A stretch of DNA of 64,000 bases from positions 248,001 to 312,000 of the forward strand of contig NZ_JAAOIW010000007.1 in assembly GCF_011440305.1 (NCBI RefSeq), written 5' to 3'. The notes under the pieces are model-generated. The model ran no database searches. It had not been told where the DNA came from and worked only from the letters and a program-made list of their open reading frames with translations. Source of the DNA: Paenibacillus agricola. Lineage in GTDB: Bacteria > Bacillota > Bacilli > Paenibacillales > NBRC-103111. Positions 36,812 through 45,937 of this stretch are shown here, in pieces; positions within the stretch are counted from its first letter, which is position 1; each line of letters begins with the position of its first letter. The translations under genes were made by a program, and so were the position numbers.

Positions 36812-37606
36812 TTAAACAATAAGCTCAGGCTGCAAAGAACCGGAACCAAACACAACCGAAAATTTCTTGCCTGCCGCTGAGACAGTTTCACCATCCATAT
36901 AGCATACGCTAAAAGCACGCCGGGATTTAGCACTACTGTTTCCTTCTGAACCGTGAACCGTCCAGTTGTGCAGTAGAACGGCTTCCCCGGCTTCAAGCTC
37001 GAGATTGATTGGCTCCATCACTTCATGCAATCGCTCAACCTGGTCACGGGTCAAAAACCCAGACGGATTGCTAGGGTTCATCAGATGTCCTTGGGTTTTC
37101 GGGAAGATTTTCACACAACCGTTCTCGATGGTGGCGGGATCCAATGCAGTCCAAACCGTAACTAAAGGATCACGGTCCAAATCCGTCCAACGATCCTGAT
37201 GAAAGGGTAATACGGATCCGTTCCGTGCCGGCTTATTTAAAAACATAGCTCGGAAGCATGAAACACGAATATCCGTGCCATAAACTTTATCGCAAATTTC
37301 TCGAAATACAGGTTTTTGCATGTAAGATAAAAAAAGAGGGTCAAACTCCAAATTCTCAATCTTCCGATAGTTCAACGTTGAGCCTTTAAATCCGTTGGTT
37401 TGTCCCGATTGCTCATATCCCTCTCCCGCTTCGCGTTGCATCATTAAGCGCTCGTAATCCAATTCGGCTTTTCCCAGCATAATGTGGTCGATTCGCTGAG
37501 AAAGCGCAACCAACTCCATCCCGGTCAAAACTTTTCCCAGCTTCAGGTATCCTTGCTCTTCATAGGTTCTCCATTGCTCTGGAGTTATTCCTGTGCTCAT
37601 CATCAC
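36812..37606 (-). CDS. PhyH-family non-heme iron/2-oxoglutarate dioxygenase
   Basis: Probable Fe(II)/2-oxoglutarate oxygenase of 264 residues. The metal triad is visible as H-x-D in PFHQDRWTDLD, with the distal His in LLHNWTVHGSE, and an Arg (SRRAFSVCYMD) that normally binds 2-oxoglutarate. Phytanoyl-CoA dioxygenase-like proteins hydroxylate lipids, ectoine or secondary metabolites; the substrate here is unknown. It converges on the AraC gene and has a separate upstream region. Not in an operon with any other gene. Confidence 0.88.
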   Translation of the reverse strand: MMMSTGITPEQWRTYEEQGYLKLGKVLTGMELVALSQRIDHIMLGKAELDYERLMMQREAGEGYEQSGQTNGFKGSTLNYRKIENLEFDPLFLSYMQKPVFREICDKVYGTDIRVSCFRAMFLNKPARNGSVLPFHQDRWTDLDRDPLVTVWTALDPATIENGCVKIFPKTQGHLMNPSNPSGFLTRDQVERLHEVMEPINLELEAGEAVLLHNWTVHGSEGNSSAKSRRAFSVCYMDGETVSAAGKKFSVVFGSGSLQPELIV

Positions 37607-37779
37607 ATCATTCTCCCTTATTCGTATGATTGATCGTTCATACCTTTATTGTACCGAGTGTTCCGGTGCAGATCTTCACTTATTTTGTAATAGGTTTCAG
37701 AGATAACATATCTTGCATAACTCTTATGCCTACAATCACCCTGTTATAATGCCGGTATATGGCATAGTCCGAAGACTTT

Positions 37780-37831
37780 AAAAAGAAGCTTCTCAGCGTT
37801 CGAATTGAACTCATGAGAAGCCTTCTTTTTT
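37780..37831 (-). terminator. Intrinsic terminator of the third sugar importer operon
   Basis: Arms AAAAAGAAGCTTCTCA and TGAGAAGCCTTCTTTTT pair over about 16 bases with one mismatch or bulge around an 18-nt loop. T-runs follow on both strands. It lies 70 nt after the stop codon of the binding-protein gene. Confidence 0.85.
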
Positions 37832-37900
37832 GTTAAATCATGTCTTAAGCGCGAAAACTCCTGGTCTATTCAAATTCAAGCCTCGATGCCTGTTCCCCTG

Positions 37901-39466
37901 TTATTTCTTTTTCATTTCCTGGAAAACCTTCTTCTGCTCATCCATTACTTCTTTACCGCCGCTTTTCATGTATTCCGCGACCATATCATCGTAGAGCTTG
38001 TCAAAATCTGCAGGCTTTGCGGTTACCGTCTTTACTAAGATTTCTATAGCTTTATCCGCTAAAGTCTGATTGTATTTAATTTGTGCCTCGATCGGTCTGT
38101 CAAAACGTGGCTGCAGCTGTCCATCTTGTTCTCCAACCTTGATACTGTTCATAGTAAAGTCTTTATATTTCGGATCCGCCGCGTTTGCTTTTAAAGTTTT
38201 TTCAGGGTCGCCCATATCTTTGCCGTTAATCAGCATGCTGTAATCGAGATAATTATACATCACCCTTTTAGCTTCATCCGTATCAAGAAAAACTGGAATG
38301 CCATCGTCTCCCATTTTATAGGTAACGCCTTCAGTACCGTTTTGTAAATCAAATATCACCTTATAATCGGCCATCCAGTTCAGGAATTTGATAACCTCAA
38401 CTGCTCTTTTACTCGATTTCGGTATCAGTAAATGGGCCGATAGCTGGTGGTAAATCGATTTTACATGCTTGCCTTCGAAGTTAGTGAATGGATCGACTGG
38501 CAGTAAGGTAGCAGCTGGCACATTTTTCTGTAAAGTTGAGTAATAAGCGAAATAAACAGGTTCATTCGTGTTGGTAACAGCAAAACCTACTTGTCCATTA
38601 ACCAGATCCGCTTGAAATTTTTTGCCGTCTTTATCCAAAGCGAAGTCTGGGCTCATTAGCCCTTCGTTATAAAGCTTATTCATGAACTGGTAGGCATCTT
38701 TATTACCCGGTTTCATCAGGTCTGGCAGAGAGTTATACTCCTCCTCCGTCATCTTCTTCCAGAAAGACCTCACCAGAGGATCAATATTGTTGTTGTATTT
38801 GATTCCATATGGGATGACTTTACCTCCTGTGCCACCTGGATCCTTTTCCTTAAATGCTTTTAAAACTGCATAAAACTCTTCCGTAGTTTTGGGAGCCTGC
38901 ATGCCCAGTTTGTCGAGCCAATCCTTCCTAATTATCGGGGTCTGGGATGCCAAAATAATTCTTTTCGCCGGTATCGTGTACTGTTTACCGCTAAAATTAC
39001 CATAAGCTAGCAGATCATTACCGAGGTATTTCTTTAAATTGGGGCCATGCTGGTTCAGCAATTCGCTCAGCTCCGTAATTCCACCCTGCTTCACCCAATT
39101 TTGAACAGCAGGATCGCTATAAGTAAAAATGAGATCGGGCGCCTCATTAGCGGACATTAGCACGTTAAGCTTAGGCACTTCTTCTGTTCTCGGCACTGTA
39201 ACAAATTCAAGCTTGATGTTGTTCGGATCGCCAAACTTCTCCTGCATATACTTAACAAAATAGCTTTCTGTAAGCGGAGGGGCTCCCGGAGGTGTATTAC
39301 CACGGTCGAACAGCTCGATCTTCAGTGTAACCGGACTGTCTTTTTTGCCTTCGTTAGCCCCTCCGCTTGCACTTTCGCTGCCGGAACAGGCGGCTAGGGT
39401 ACCCGCAAGAAGTGTAATCGCAACGATACAAGTCATTGTTTTAGATGTGGAATTTTTCCGGTTCAT
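37901..39466 (-). CDS. Sugar-type binding lipoprotein, LipO family
   Basis: Extracellular substrate receptor of 521 residues. Signal peptide with lipobox AGTLAAC (cysteine near residue 27), Ser/Gly/Asn spacer. The mature part shows the LipO pattern: YMQEKFGDPNNIKLEFVTV, ANEAPDLIFTYSDP, PAKRIILASQTPIIRKDWLDKLGM, and YHQLSAHLLIPKSSKRAVEVIKFLNW. Members bind oligosaccharides or glycan fragments. It is the last gene of a permease-permease-receptor operon whose promoter carries an apparently perfect cre (41455-41469). Confidence 0.93.
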   Translation of the reverse strand: MNRKNSTSKTMTCIVAITLLAGTLAACSGSESASGGANEGKKDSPVTLKIELFDRGNTPPGAPPLTESYFVKYMQEKFGDPNNIKLEFVTVPRTEEVPKLNVLMSANEAPDLIFTYSDPAVQNWVKQGGITELSELLNQHGPNLKKYLGNDLLAYGNFSGKQYTIPAKRIILASQTPIIRKDWLDKLGMQAPKTTEEFYAVLKAFKEKDPGGTGGKVIPYGIKYNNNIDPLVRSFWKKMTEEEYNSLPDLMKPGNKDAYQFMNKLYNEGLMSPDFALDKDGKKFQADLVNGQVGFAVTNTNEPVYFAYYSTLQKNVPAATLLPVDPFTNFEGKHVKSIYHQLSAHLLIPKSSKRAVEVIKFLNWMADYKVIFDLQNGTEGVTYKMGDDGIPVFLDTDEAKRVMYNYLDYSMLINGKDMGDPEKTLKANAADPKYKDFTMNSIKVGEQDGQLQPRFDRPIEAQIKYNQTLADKAIEILVKTVTAKPADFDKLYDDMVAEYMKSGGKEVMDEQKKVFQEMKKK

Positions 39467-39493
39467 TGCATTCAGCTCCCTTTAATAAAAGTG

Positions 39494-40366
39494 TTAACCT
39501 TTTACAGCACCGATCATTATGCCTGAGATAAAATAGCGCTGAAGCCACGGATAAACTAACAGAATGGGAATAGTTGCAAACATGATACTCGCCGCTTTCA
39601 AACTTTCCGGGATTGGGGCGGTTGCACTCATTCCTTCAGTTGCCATTGAATCACTCATTTGATTGCTAATAACCAATTGGTACAGCTTTAGTTGAAGGGG
39701 ATATAAGTTCTGATTAGTAATATAGAATAGTGCGTCCATAAACCCGTTCCATCGTCCTACAGCATAAAACAAGCTAAGTGTGGCTAGAACTGGTAGAGAG
39801 AGTGGCAATACGATCCGAAATAAGGTTCCAAAGTGAGAGCATCCGTCCATTCGTGCCGATTCTTCCAGTTCTTCGGGAATGGAGGAAAAGAAGGATTTCA
39901 GAATGATTAAGTAGAAGGCATTGATCATACCCGGAAGCACTAAAGCCCAGATGGTATTCGTCAGCTGTAAGGATTTGACTAGTAAATACTCGGGAATCAG
40001 GCCTCCGCTGAAGAACATGGTAAACAAAATAACTAGTAAGAAAAAATCACGACCTTTCAGCTTTTTCTTCGTAAGCGGATAAGCAGCACAAATGGTCATT
40101 ACCATACAAAACAACGTAAATATTACGACTAGCGTAATGGTGAACAATAATGAATTGTACATCTTAACGTCCTTAAGCACGGTTTGATAAGCTAAAGTGC
40201 TCCATTCTACCGGAAACAGAGTTACTTTATTCGATAAAATGGCTGCATTGGAGCTTAGCGAAATGGAGATTAAATGAAGGATCGGAACAAGGCACAGGAA
40301 GGACGCAAGGGCCACAACAATAATGATGAGTGTATCTATGATTTTGTCATTCACGCTAGTTTTCAT
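39494..40366 (-). CDS. Sugar ABC importer permease, YtcP type
   Basis: Inner-membrane permease of 290 residues with six predicted helices. The EAA loop is ELEESARMDGCSHFGTLFRIVLPLSLPV, the N-terminus MKTSVNDKIIDTLI is family-typical, and the tail is RYFISGIMIGAVKG. It follows the LplB-type permease gene by 14 nt and precedes the receptor gene by 27 nt, so the three form one operon. As with the other sugar importers here, no ATPase gene is present in the operon. Confidence 0.93.
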   Translation of the reverse strand: MKTSVNDKIIDTLIIIVVALASFLCLVPILHLISISLSSNAAILSNKVTLFPVEWSTLAYQTVLKDVKMYNSLLFTITLVVIFTLFCMVMTICAAYPLTKKKLKGRDFFLLVILFTMFFSGGLIPEYLLVKSLQLTNTIWALVLPGMINAFYLIILKSFFSSIPEELEESARMDGCSHFGTLFRIVLPLSLPVLATLSLFYAVGRWNGFMDALFYITNQNLYPLQLKLYQLVISNQMSDSMATEGMSATAPIPESLKAASIMFATIPILLVYPWLQRYFISGIMIGAVKG

Positions 40367-40380
40367 TGAATGCCCTCCTA

Positions 40381-41355
40381 TTACCAGATGCCTTGACCGG
40401 TAATTTTTTTGGAAATATAATTCGATGATAGTAAGAAGATGAGCCCAACTACCGCTTGAAACAATCCAATAGCTGTCGCAATTGTAAATCTGGCAGATTG
40501 CACGCCGACCTTATACACAAAAGTACTGATAACATCAGAAACATCCGTAACGAGCGGATTGCCCAACACAAAAGGTCGTTCAAAGCCTATGCTTGCCATA
40601 TTACCGATATTGATAATAAGGAGGATCATGATCGTCGGCTTAATACCGGGGAGGGTAATATTCCATATTTTCCGTAGCCGTCCAGCCCCGTCCACTTCCG
40701 CAGCTTCATATAACTCCCGGTTAATTCCCGTTAGAGCCGCCAAATAAATGATGGTGCCCCATCCTGCATTCTGCCAAACACCTGACCCCACATACGTGAT
40801 TACCCAATATAAAGGGTCTGTTAGAAAGGGAATCCCGCCTATTCCTGCTCCCTTCAGTAAATGGTTAACCAGCCCTGTATTGGTAGAAAAAAGCTGGTAA
40901 ACCATCCCCCCTATAATGACCCAAGAAATGAAGTGAGGTAAATAAAGAATGGTTTGCGCACCTTTTTTAAACCATTTAATTCGAATCTCATTTAATAGTA
41001 ATGCCAACAATATAGGTGATGGAAAGGATACAACCAGATCCAACAAATTTAGCATCATCGTATTGCGCAATACCTTGTAAAAATCCCTCATTTGAAAAAT
41101 CTCGCGGAAGGCATCCAACCCGGCCCATGGGCTATTCCAGACTCCCTGAAACATATTGAACTCTTTAAAGGCAATGGTCACGCCGTACATAGGTATATAT
41201 TTGAATACCAAAAAGTACAGCATTGGCAATAAAAGCAGTGCATATAATTGCCAATCCAGGCCTATGAAAGACTTGCGTCTCTTTCTTGTTGACACTTGTA
41301 ACAAAGACTTCGAATTTACAACGGCATTTCCAGTAAGTGGTCTTTTACCGATCAC
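40381..41355 (-). CDS. Sugar ABC importer permease, LplB type
   Basis: Inner-membrane permease of 324 residues. The basic N-terminus (about 30 residues, TRKRRKSF) is followed by helices starting YALLLLPMLYFLVFKYIPMYGV, a strong LplB marker, then FKEFNMFQGVWNSPWAGLDAF and the EAA loop ELYEAAEVDGAGRLRKIWNITLPGIKP. It is the first gene of the operon; AGGAGG precedes its start, and a cre-overlapped promoter lies about 90 nt upstream. Confidence 0.93.
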   Translation of the reverse strand: MIGKRPLTGNAVVNSKSLLQVSTRKRRKSFIGLDWQLYALLLLPMLYFLVFKYIPMYGVTIAFKEFNMFQGVWNSPWAGLDAFREIFQMRDFYKVLRNTMMLNLLDLVVSFPSPILLALLLNEIRIKWFKKGAQTILYLPHFISWVIIGGMVYQLFSTNTGLVNHLLKGAGIGGIPFLTDPLYWVITYVGSGVWQNAGWGTIIYLAALTGINRELYEAAEVDGAGRLRKIWNITLPGIKPTIMILLIINIGNMASIGFERPFVLGNPLVTDVSDVISTFVYKVGVQSARFTIATAIGLFQAVVGLIFLLSSNYISKKITGQGIW

Positions 41356-41440
41356 GTAATACCTCCTTTTCTTCGGGCCTTATTGGCGGTACATCCACAA
41401 TAATACAGCTCAAAAAAATGATCAATATACATAAATCGCC

Positions 41441-41469
41441 ACTTATAGTAATGTTAGAAAACGCTTACA
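41441..41469 (-). promoter_or_regulatory. Promoter with perfect cre site for the third sugar importer
   Basis: On the minus strand TTGTAA (41469-41464) and TATAAG (41446-41441) are 17 nt apart, a good sigma-A promoter. The sequence TTGTAAGCGTTTTCT (41469-41455) matches the cre consensus WTGWAARCGYWWWCW at all 15 positions and covers the -35 box and most of the spacer, so CcpA should block polymerase binding when preferred sugars are present. Confidence 0.7.
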
Positions 41470-41544
41470 AGTTAATCGCTTAACATTTATGATCTCTTAA
41501 CAATTTCGCTCAAAAGATACTCCTAAACCACATCCTTGCATAAA

Positions 41545-43794
41545 TTAACGACTTTCTGCCCTTTTTCGGTAATCTCCCGGTGGGAGTCCGAACATATTCT
41601 TAAATGCTCTATGAAACGAAATAACATGGACATAACCAACACGCTCCGCTATATCGATCACCGCTAGGGAGGTTGTAAGCAGTAGATGCTGTGCCTCCTC
41701 CAGCCGTACTCTTAGCATGTAATCAATAAATTTTTCGCCAAACTCTTCCTTGAAAAGCTTGCTCAAATAGCGAGGATTCATCTCGAAGCGCTCGCTGATT
41801 TGGTTCAAGGACAGGTTAGGATCCGCATAATGCATCTCGATATACTCTTTCACTCGTCCTAATAGCATATAGTTGTTTTTAACAGATCGTAAGGCGCAGA
41901 TTTTATTCTCCAGCCCAGCCAGCAAGGCTCCGAGCCGCTCTCGCCATTCTTCCAATGTTTCCGAGCTATGGGCTATAGCTTCGAATTCCGAATTATACTC
42001 ATTATGCAAAAGACGGGTAACCTCATCAGCCATTTCCATCATTTCTTTTTGCAAATGATACATCATATAATTCGTTATCGTTTCAATGTTCGCTTGTGAA
42101 AACCGCCCTTTTTTCAGCTCCTGGTACAACTGGGTTAAATGGAATTGCCATTGACCATCGTTTAAACGAAACGACTTTGCCAGTGTTCGCGCTATTTGGA
42201 GATGAGGAAAAATCCGCCCTTCTGTCTTAGAATGCAGATCCCAACTTCCTATAATAGTGCCTACTCCAAAAACAGGTTTATAGGAAACATATTCTTTAGC
42301 TTCTGAATAAGACTGGTACACGTCACTTGCACACTGGATCTCGGATCCAACTCCTACTGAAACCGTAAAGCCCAAATTGGTCAATGTCCACTCTTGCACT
42401 TTTTTCATAATCTCACAAACAGCTGCCTGATTAATATCCCGATCCTTATTCAAATAAAAGATGATTGCCATTTGCTGCGGATCAAACCATTCATTGGAAA
42501 CCAATAATTGATCATTCCAAGCAATTTCCTGAAGCACATTGCTTAACACAAATTTAAGTAAATACTGGTCAGCGGAATTGTAGGTTTTAATAAAATGAGA
42601 AAACCGATCTATTTCCATGATAGCAACCGTCAACCGCTGAAAGTCGACAGGTAGCTGCAATTTCATTAATTCTTGTTTCCACTGGCTATCGGTCAATTCC
42701 TTATGCCCTTCGAGCCATTCAAAGAGCAGCTGCCTTTTACGAATAACAAGCCCATCCTTGTGCAGCTGTTCATACTGCCCCGCTCTTTCCAATAAGCTCT
42801 CAATAGCTGCCTCCATGTATTTCAATTCATCTTTCTCCGAATGCTTACCTAACTCGTCGCTTTTGCGTTTGGAATAACTCTGAATACGCCCTGCAAGAGC
42901 TTGAATCGGTTTATAATTCCTGTGTGTGATATAAGTAAACCAGAAAAGTCCAGAAACAATAGCTACGACCCCGACGATGATCCAAAAATCATTAAACAAG
43001 GACAGCATCGATAATTGTTTATCCATTTGCTCTCCTGAAACATATCTCCAGCCTGTATATTCAGATTTCATATACATCGGTTTCTTGTATGCGTTAGCTG
43101 TAAATTCATTTGATAGAATGTTATTTTTATCAAAAGGCTCTAAGTTAGAGGCAAGCAACCAAATAGGACCTGCTTCGAATCGAATTAACTCTTTAACGAA
43201 ACCGATTAAAGACTGCACGCGGATATTAACAACGATGGCTCCCTGTTTTTCCCCAATATAAGGATAATACTTAATTAGCGATACTACCCGTTCTTCACTT
43301 AACTCATGGATAAACTCTTTAAAAGGTCTGGGATCGGTCCAAACATTCGATTTCATTTCGGAATGGTAAGCGGAAAACAGAAAATCACGGTCACCAAATC
43401 GATCTAATGGGGAGATACCGCTTCTCGATAAAATCTTATCTGCATTGGCGTTGTACAAATAAATGGAGTTGGAAAAAGGCAGAATGGAAGAAATATCATC
43501 CATTTTTTGTGAAATGCGAAAGTAATCGTAAAGCATTTTATCATCGGGGGTTGTAAAAAAATCGTTAATAGCTTGATTGGTATTGATTTCTTTGATTACT
43601 ATTCGCTCCACCGACTTCAAATTAACATCGATTGCCTGTAGTACCTTCTTAGTAATTACATCGTTCGTCATTGCGATCTGCTTTTGGGCAGAGTTGTTTA
43701 ATACGGCAAAAAAAGAAAAAATTAAGACAGATATCAATACAAAGAATATAGGAGCATAAGACAACAAAATACGATAATACAAGTTCAGATTCAT
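41545..43794 (-). CDS. Membrane-anchored AraC-type regulator with extracellular sensor
   Basis: One-component regulator of about 749 residues. The frame opens at 43833, but GGGGG, six bases before ATG 43794 (MNLNLYYRILLSYAPIFF), sets the start. TM1 is at about 8-33, then a large Cache-like extracellular domain, TM2 near 270-295, a long cytosolic linker, and a C-terminal AraC-type HTH pair: LNQISERFEMNPRYLSKLFKEEFG and IAERVGYVHVISFHRAFKNMFGLPPGDYR. This fuses the roles of a YesM sensor and YesN regulator without phosphotransfer. It lies directly upstream of the LipO-type importer operon, the likely target. Confidence 0.9.
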   Translation of the reverse strand: MNLNLYYRILLSYAPIFFVLISVLIFSFFAVLNNSAQKQIAMTNDVITKKVLQAIDVNLKSVERIVIKEINTNQAINDFFTTPDDKMLYDYFRISQKMDDISSILPFSNSIYLYNANADKILSRSGISPLDRFGDRDFLFSAYHSEMKSNVWTDPRPFKEFIHELSEERVVSLIKYYPYIGEKQGAIVVNIRVQSLIGFVKELIRFEAGPIWLLASNLEPFDKNNILSNEFTANAYKKPMYMKSEYTGWRYVSGEQMDKQLSMLSLFNDFWIIVGVVAIVSGLFWFTYITHRNYKPIQALAGRIQSYSKRKSDELGKHSEKDELKYMEAAIESLLERAGQYEQLHKDGLVIRKRQLLFEWLEGHKELTDSQWKQELMKLQLPVDFQRLTVAIMEIDRFSHFIKTYNSADQYLLKFVLSNVLQEIAWNDQLLVSNEWFDPQQMAIIFYLNKDRDINQAAVCEIMKKVQEWTLTNLGFTVSVGVGSEIQCASDVYQSYSEAKEYVSYKPVFGVGTIIGSWDLHSKTEGRIFPHLQIARTLAKSFRLNDGQWQFHLTQLYQELKKGRFSQANIETITNYMMYHLQKEMMEMADEVTRLLHNEYNSEFEAIAHSSETLEEWRERLGALLAGLENKICALRSVKNNYMLLGRVKEYIEMHYADPNLSLNQISERFEMNPRYLSKLFKEEFGEKFIDYMLRVRLEEAQHLLLTTSLAVIDIAERVGYVHVISFHRAFKNMFGLPPGDYRKRAESR

Positions 43795-43967
43795 CAATAA
43801 CCCCCTGATTTGTAAACTTTTGAGACAAACCAAGCTGAATATATTCAGTTCTTAAGATATAATGAATCCGCTTACATTTATCCATATTTTAACATCTAAG
43901 TATGTTTTCTTCAATAGAGTATCCCTCAGAAAAAAAATAACCAGTCTGTAGGGGGCAGCTGGGTCAT

Positions 43968-45239
43968 TTAAGCAGGCTTTTTCTCTTGAATATCTTCGGT
44001 TAGTGACTGCAGCCGCCTGAGCGATGGAAATAAATACATCCACAAGCCAGCAACGGCTATGGTTCCGATGCCTCCGATGAAAACTGCCGGCACGGCTCCA
44101 ACAAACCCGGCCAGCATACCCGACTCAAACTCGCCAAGCTGATTGGAGGTCCCGATAAAAAGCGAGTTTACTGCACTCACTCTCCCTCTCATCTCATCCG
44201 GTGTCTGCAGCTGAACGAGTGAAGTTCGAATAACGACACTGACCACGTCCGAAGCTCCGGTAATCAGCAAGGCCACCAACGATACAACCAAGTTCGTCGA
44301 AAGAGCGAAGATCATCGTAGCCAATCCAAAAACAGCAAGTGCCCCAAAGAGTGTAGGCCCATAGGCTTTTTTTAGTGGAAAATAGGCAAAAATAATCGAC
44401 ATCATTAATGCACCCACCGCAGGTGCGGTGCGCATCAGCCCCAACCCCCAAGGGCCTGTATGCAGAATATCCTGCGCGAATATCGGCAGAAGCGCTGTAG
44501 CCCCACCAAGCAGGACAGCAAAAAGATCAAGCGATATCGTTCCCAGGATCACTTTATGGCGATAGACGAAAACCAGGCCCATGAAGATGGAGCGAATGGT
44601 TACCGGTTCAATCTTTCGAATAATTCGTTCCATGCGGATCAGGAAGCTGAGGGTTCCGGCGACTAGTAGCGCTATGGCCGCTGTAATATACACGAAAGCA
44701 GGACCTAACGAAATCAGTAATCCACCCAGTGCTGGACCTAGGATTTGGGACGTTTGCCCGACCGACATACTCCATGCGACTGCTTGCTGCAAGATAGCTT
44801 TCGGTACCAGCTGTGGCAATAGTGCAGAAGACGAGGGCCCTTCGAAAGCACGACAAGCGCCGAGAATCGCCGCTGCCACCAAAATTTGCTCACGGCCAAG
44901 CCACCCAGCCAGATTTCCAAGCAGCAGTAACACAGCAATTCCGCCCTCGATAATCTGGCACAGAAACACAATCCTTCGGCGGTCAAAACGGTCTGCGACG
45001 TGACCAACAACGAAAGTAAGCAGCACCATCGGTGCAAACTGGGCGAGGCCCACAAAACCGAGACTGAAGGCGTCCTTAGTTAACGCATACATCTGCCATG
45101 CGATCGCGACCGATAGCATCTGGAAGGATGTCGTAGACAACATTCGCGAGATCCAGAATTTCGTGAAGGACGGGTACTTATGAATGGACTCCTCTGATTG
45201 CAGCAAAATACGGCTCACACCCTTTTGGAAAAATAACAA
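43968..45239 (-). CDS. MFS transporter, DHA3-like exporter
   Basis: Integral membrane protein of about 423 residues with roughly 12 predicted helices. The N-terminal half has the MFS signature after TM2 (GHVADRFDRRRIVFLCQ), and a second-half counterpart RGRVSAVNSLFIGTSNQLGEFESG. DHA3 members such as EntS or macrolide exporters have this length; the exported compound is unknown. The frame opens with TTG at 45239 without a visible Shine-Dalgarno; GTG 45218 and TTG 45206 are alternatives, so the N-terminus is uncertain. A cytoplasmic tail follows the last helix. Confidence 0.85.
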   Translation of the reverse strand: MLFFQKGVSRILLQSEESIHKYPSFTKFWISRMLSTTSFQMLSVAIAWQMYALTKDAFSLGFVGLAQFAPMVLLTFVVGHVADRFDRRRIVFLCQIIEGGIAVLLLLGNLAGWLGREQILVAAAILGACRAFEGPSSSALLPQLVPKAILQQAVAWSMSVGQTSQILGPALGGLLISLGPAFVYITAAIALLVAGTLSFLIRMERIIRKIEPVTIRSIFMGLVFVYRHKVILGTISLDLFAVLLGGATALLPIFAQDILHTGPWGLGLMRTAPAVGALMMSIIFAYFPLKKAYGPTLFGALAVFGLATMIFALSTNLVVSLVALLITGASDVVSVVIRTSLVQLQTPDEMRGRVSAVNSLFIGTSNQLGEFESGMLAGFVGAVPAVFIGGIGTIAVAGLWMYLFPSLRRLQSLTEDIQEKKPA

Positions 45240-45937
45240 AATAATATAATTGGAGTTTGGGTCAACCCATTTATTATGTAAATACGATATATTATACTAT
45301 TAACGCCGGATTAGTTAAATACAGAAATATCGCAGAAGCTGCCAACCTTGGCTTTCCAAGACGATATTCGATTTTTTGGCTCCAGCGGATGGCATCTTGG
45401 ATAATACACCCCCAAGAGCAGTAGTCCATTTATTTTATATTTATGAAAAAAAAGCGATGAAGTTAAAGTTAAGGTCACAACCGTTACTGATGCTGCCGCT
45501 GCATAGGAGATACATGCAAAGGTCTTCTTGACAAACAGAACCGCCCAGTAGCCGTGAAACCATGTAAAATATACGGCAATGACTCCCTTAGAATTTCGCA
45601 ATAAGTATCCTCGAAGCGTGTTAACGCTTACTTCATATTGTTCATGAATGAGGAGATACGAAGTTAGAGACAGGACCGTTTTCCCTTCTAAACGAATAGC
45701 ACAAAGTATATTTTGCTTTATAAGAAAAACCGTCCGAAAAAATCACCGGACGGCCCTTTTAAGTTCTCTGCCTGCTAATCCATACATTTGCCCTGTGGGG
45801 TGGGAAATGGGTAGGCGTGATTACTATATAGATTTATGTAAGCATGGCAGCGGAAAAACAGTACTATGGAATGGGGAACTTGGTCATCCAAGAACGCGAT
45901 CCACCGCCAATCATGTGATCCTGAAGGAGAGATATTT
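45240..45937. other. Gene-poor stretch left of the AT-rich pair
   Basis: About 700 bp with no convincing gene. Two open frames, 45311-45601 on the minus strand and 45648-46073 on the plus strand, lack good starts and recognisable family features; the second runs into the 3' end of the 608-residue protein gene. A hairpin at 45730-45753 is the only clear element. Confidence 0.5.
45724..45753 (-). terminator. Terminator-like hairpin downstream of the AT-rich gene pair
   Basis: Arms CCGTCCG and CGGACGG (45730-45736, 45747-45753) with a ten-base loop; on the minus strand they are followed by TTTTTCTTA. It lies 185 nt after the stop codon of the 608-residue protein gene. Confidence 0.65.

Noticed and set aside
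45311-45601. Minus-strand open frame of 96 codons
   Set aside because: No ribosome binding site, no recognisable domain, and unusual composition; treated as chance frame.
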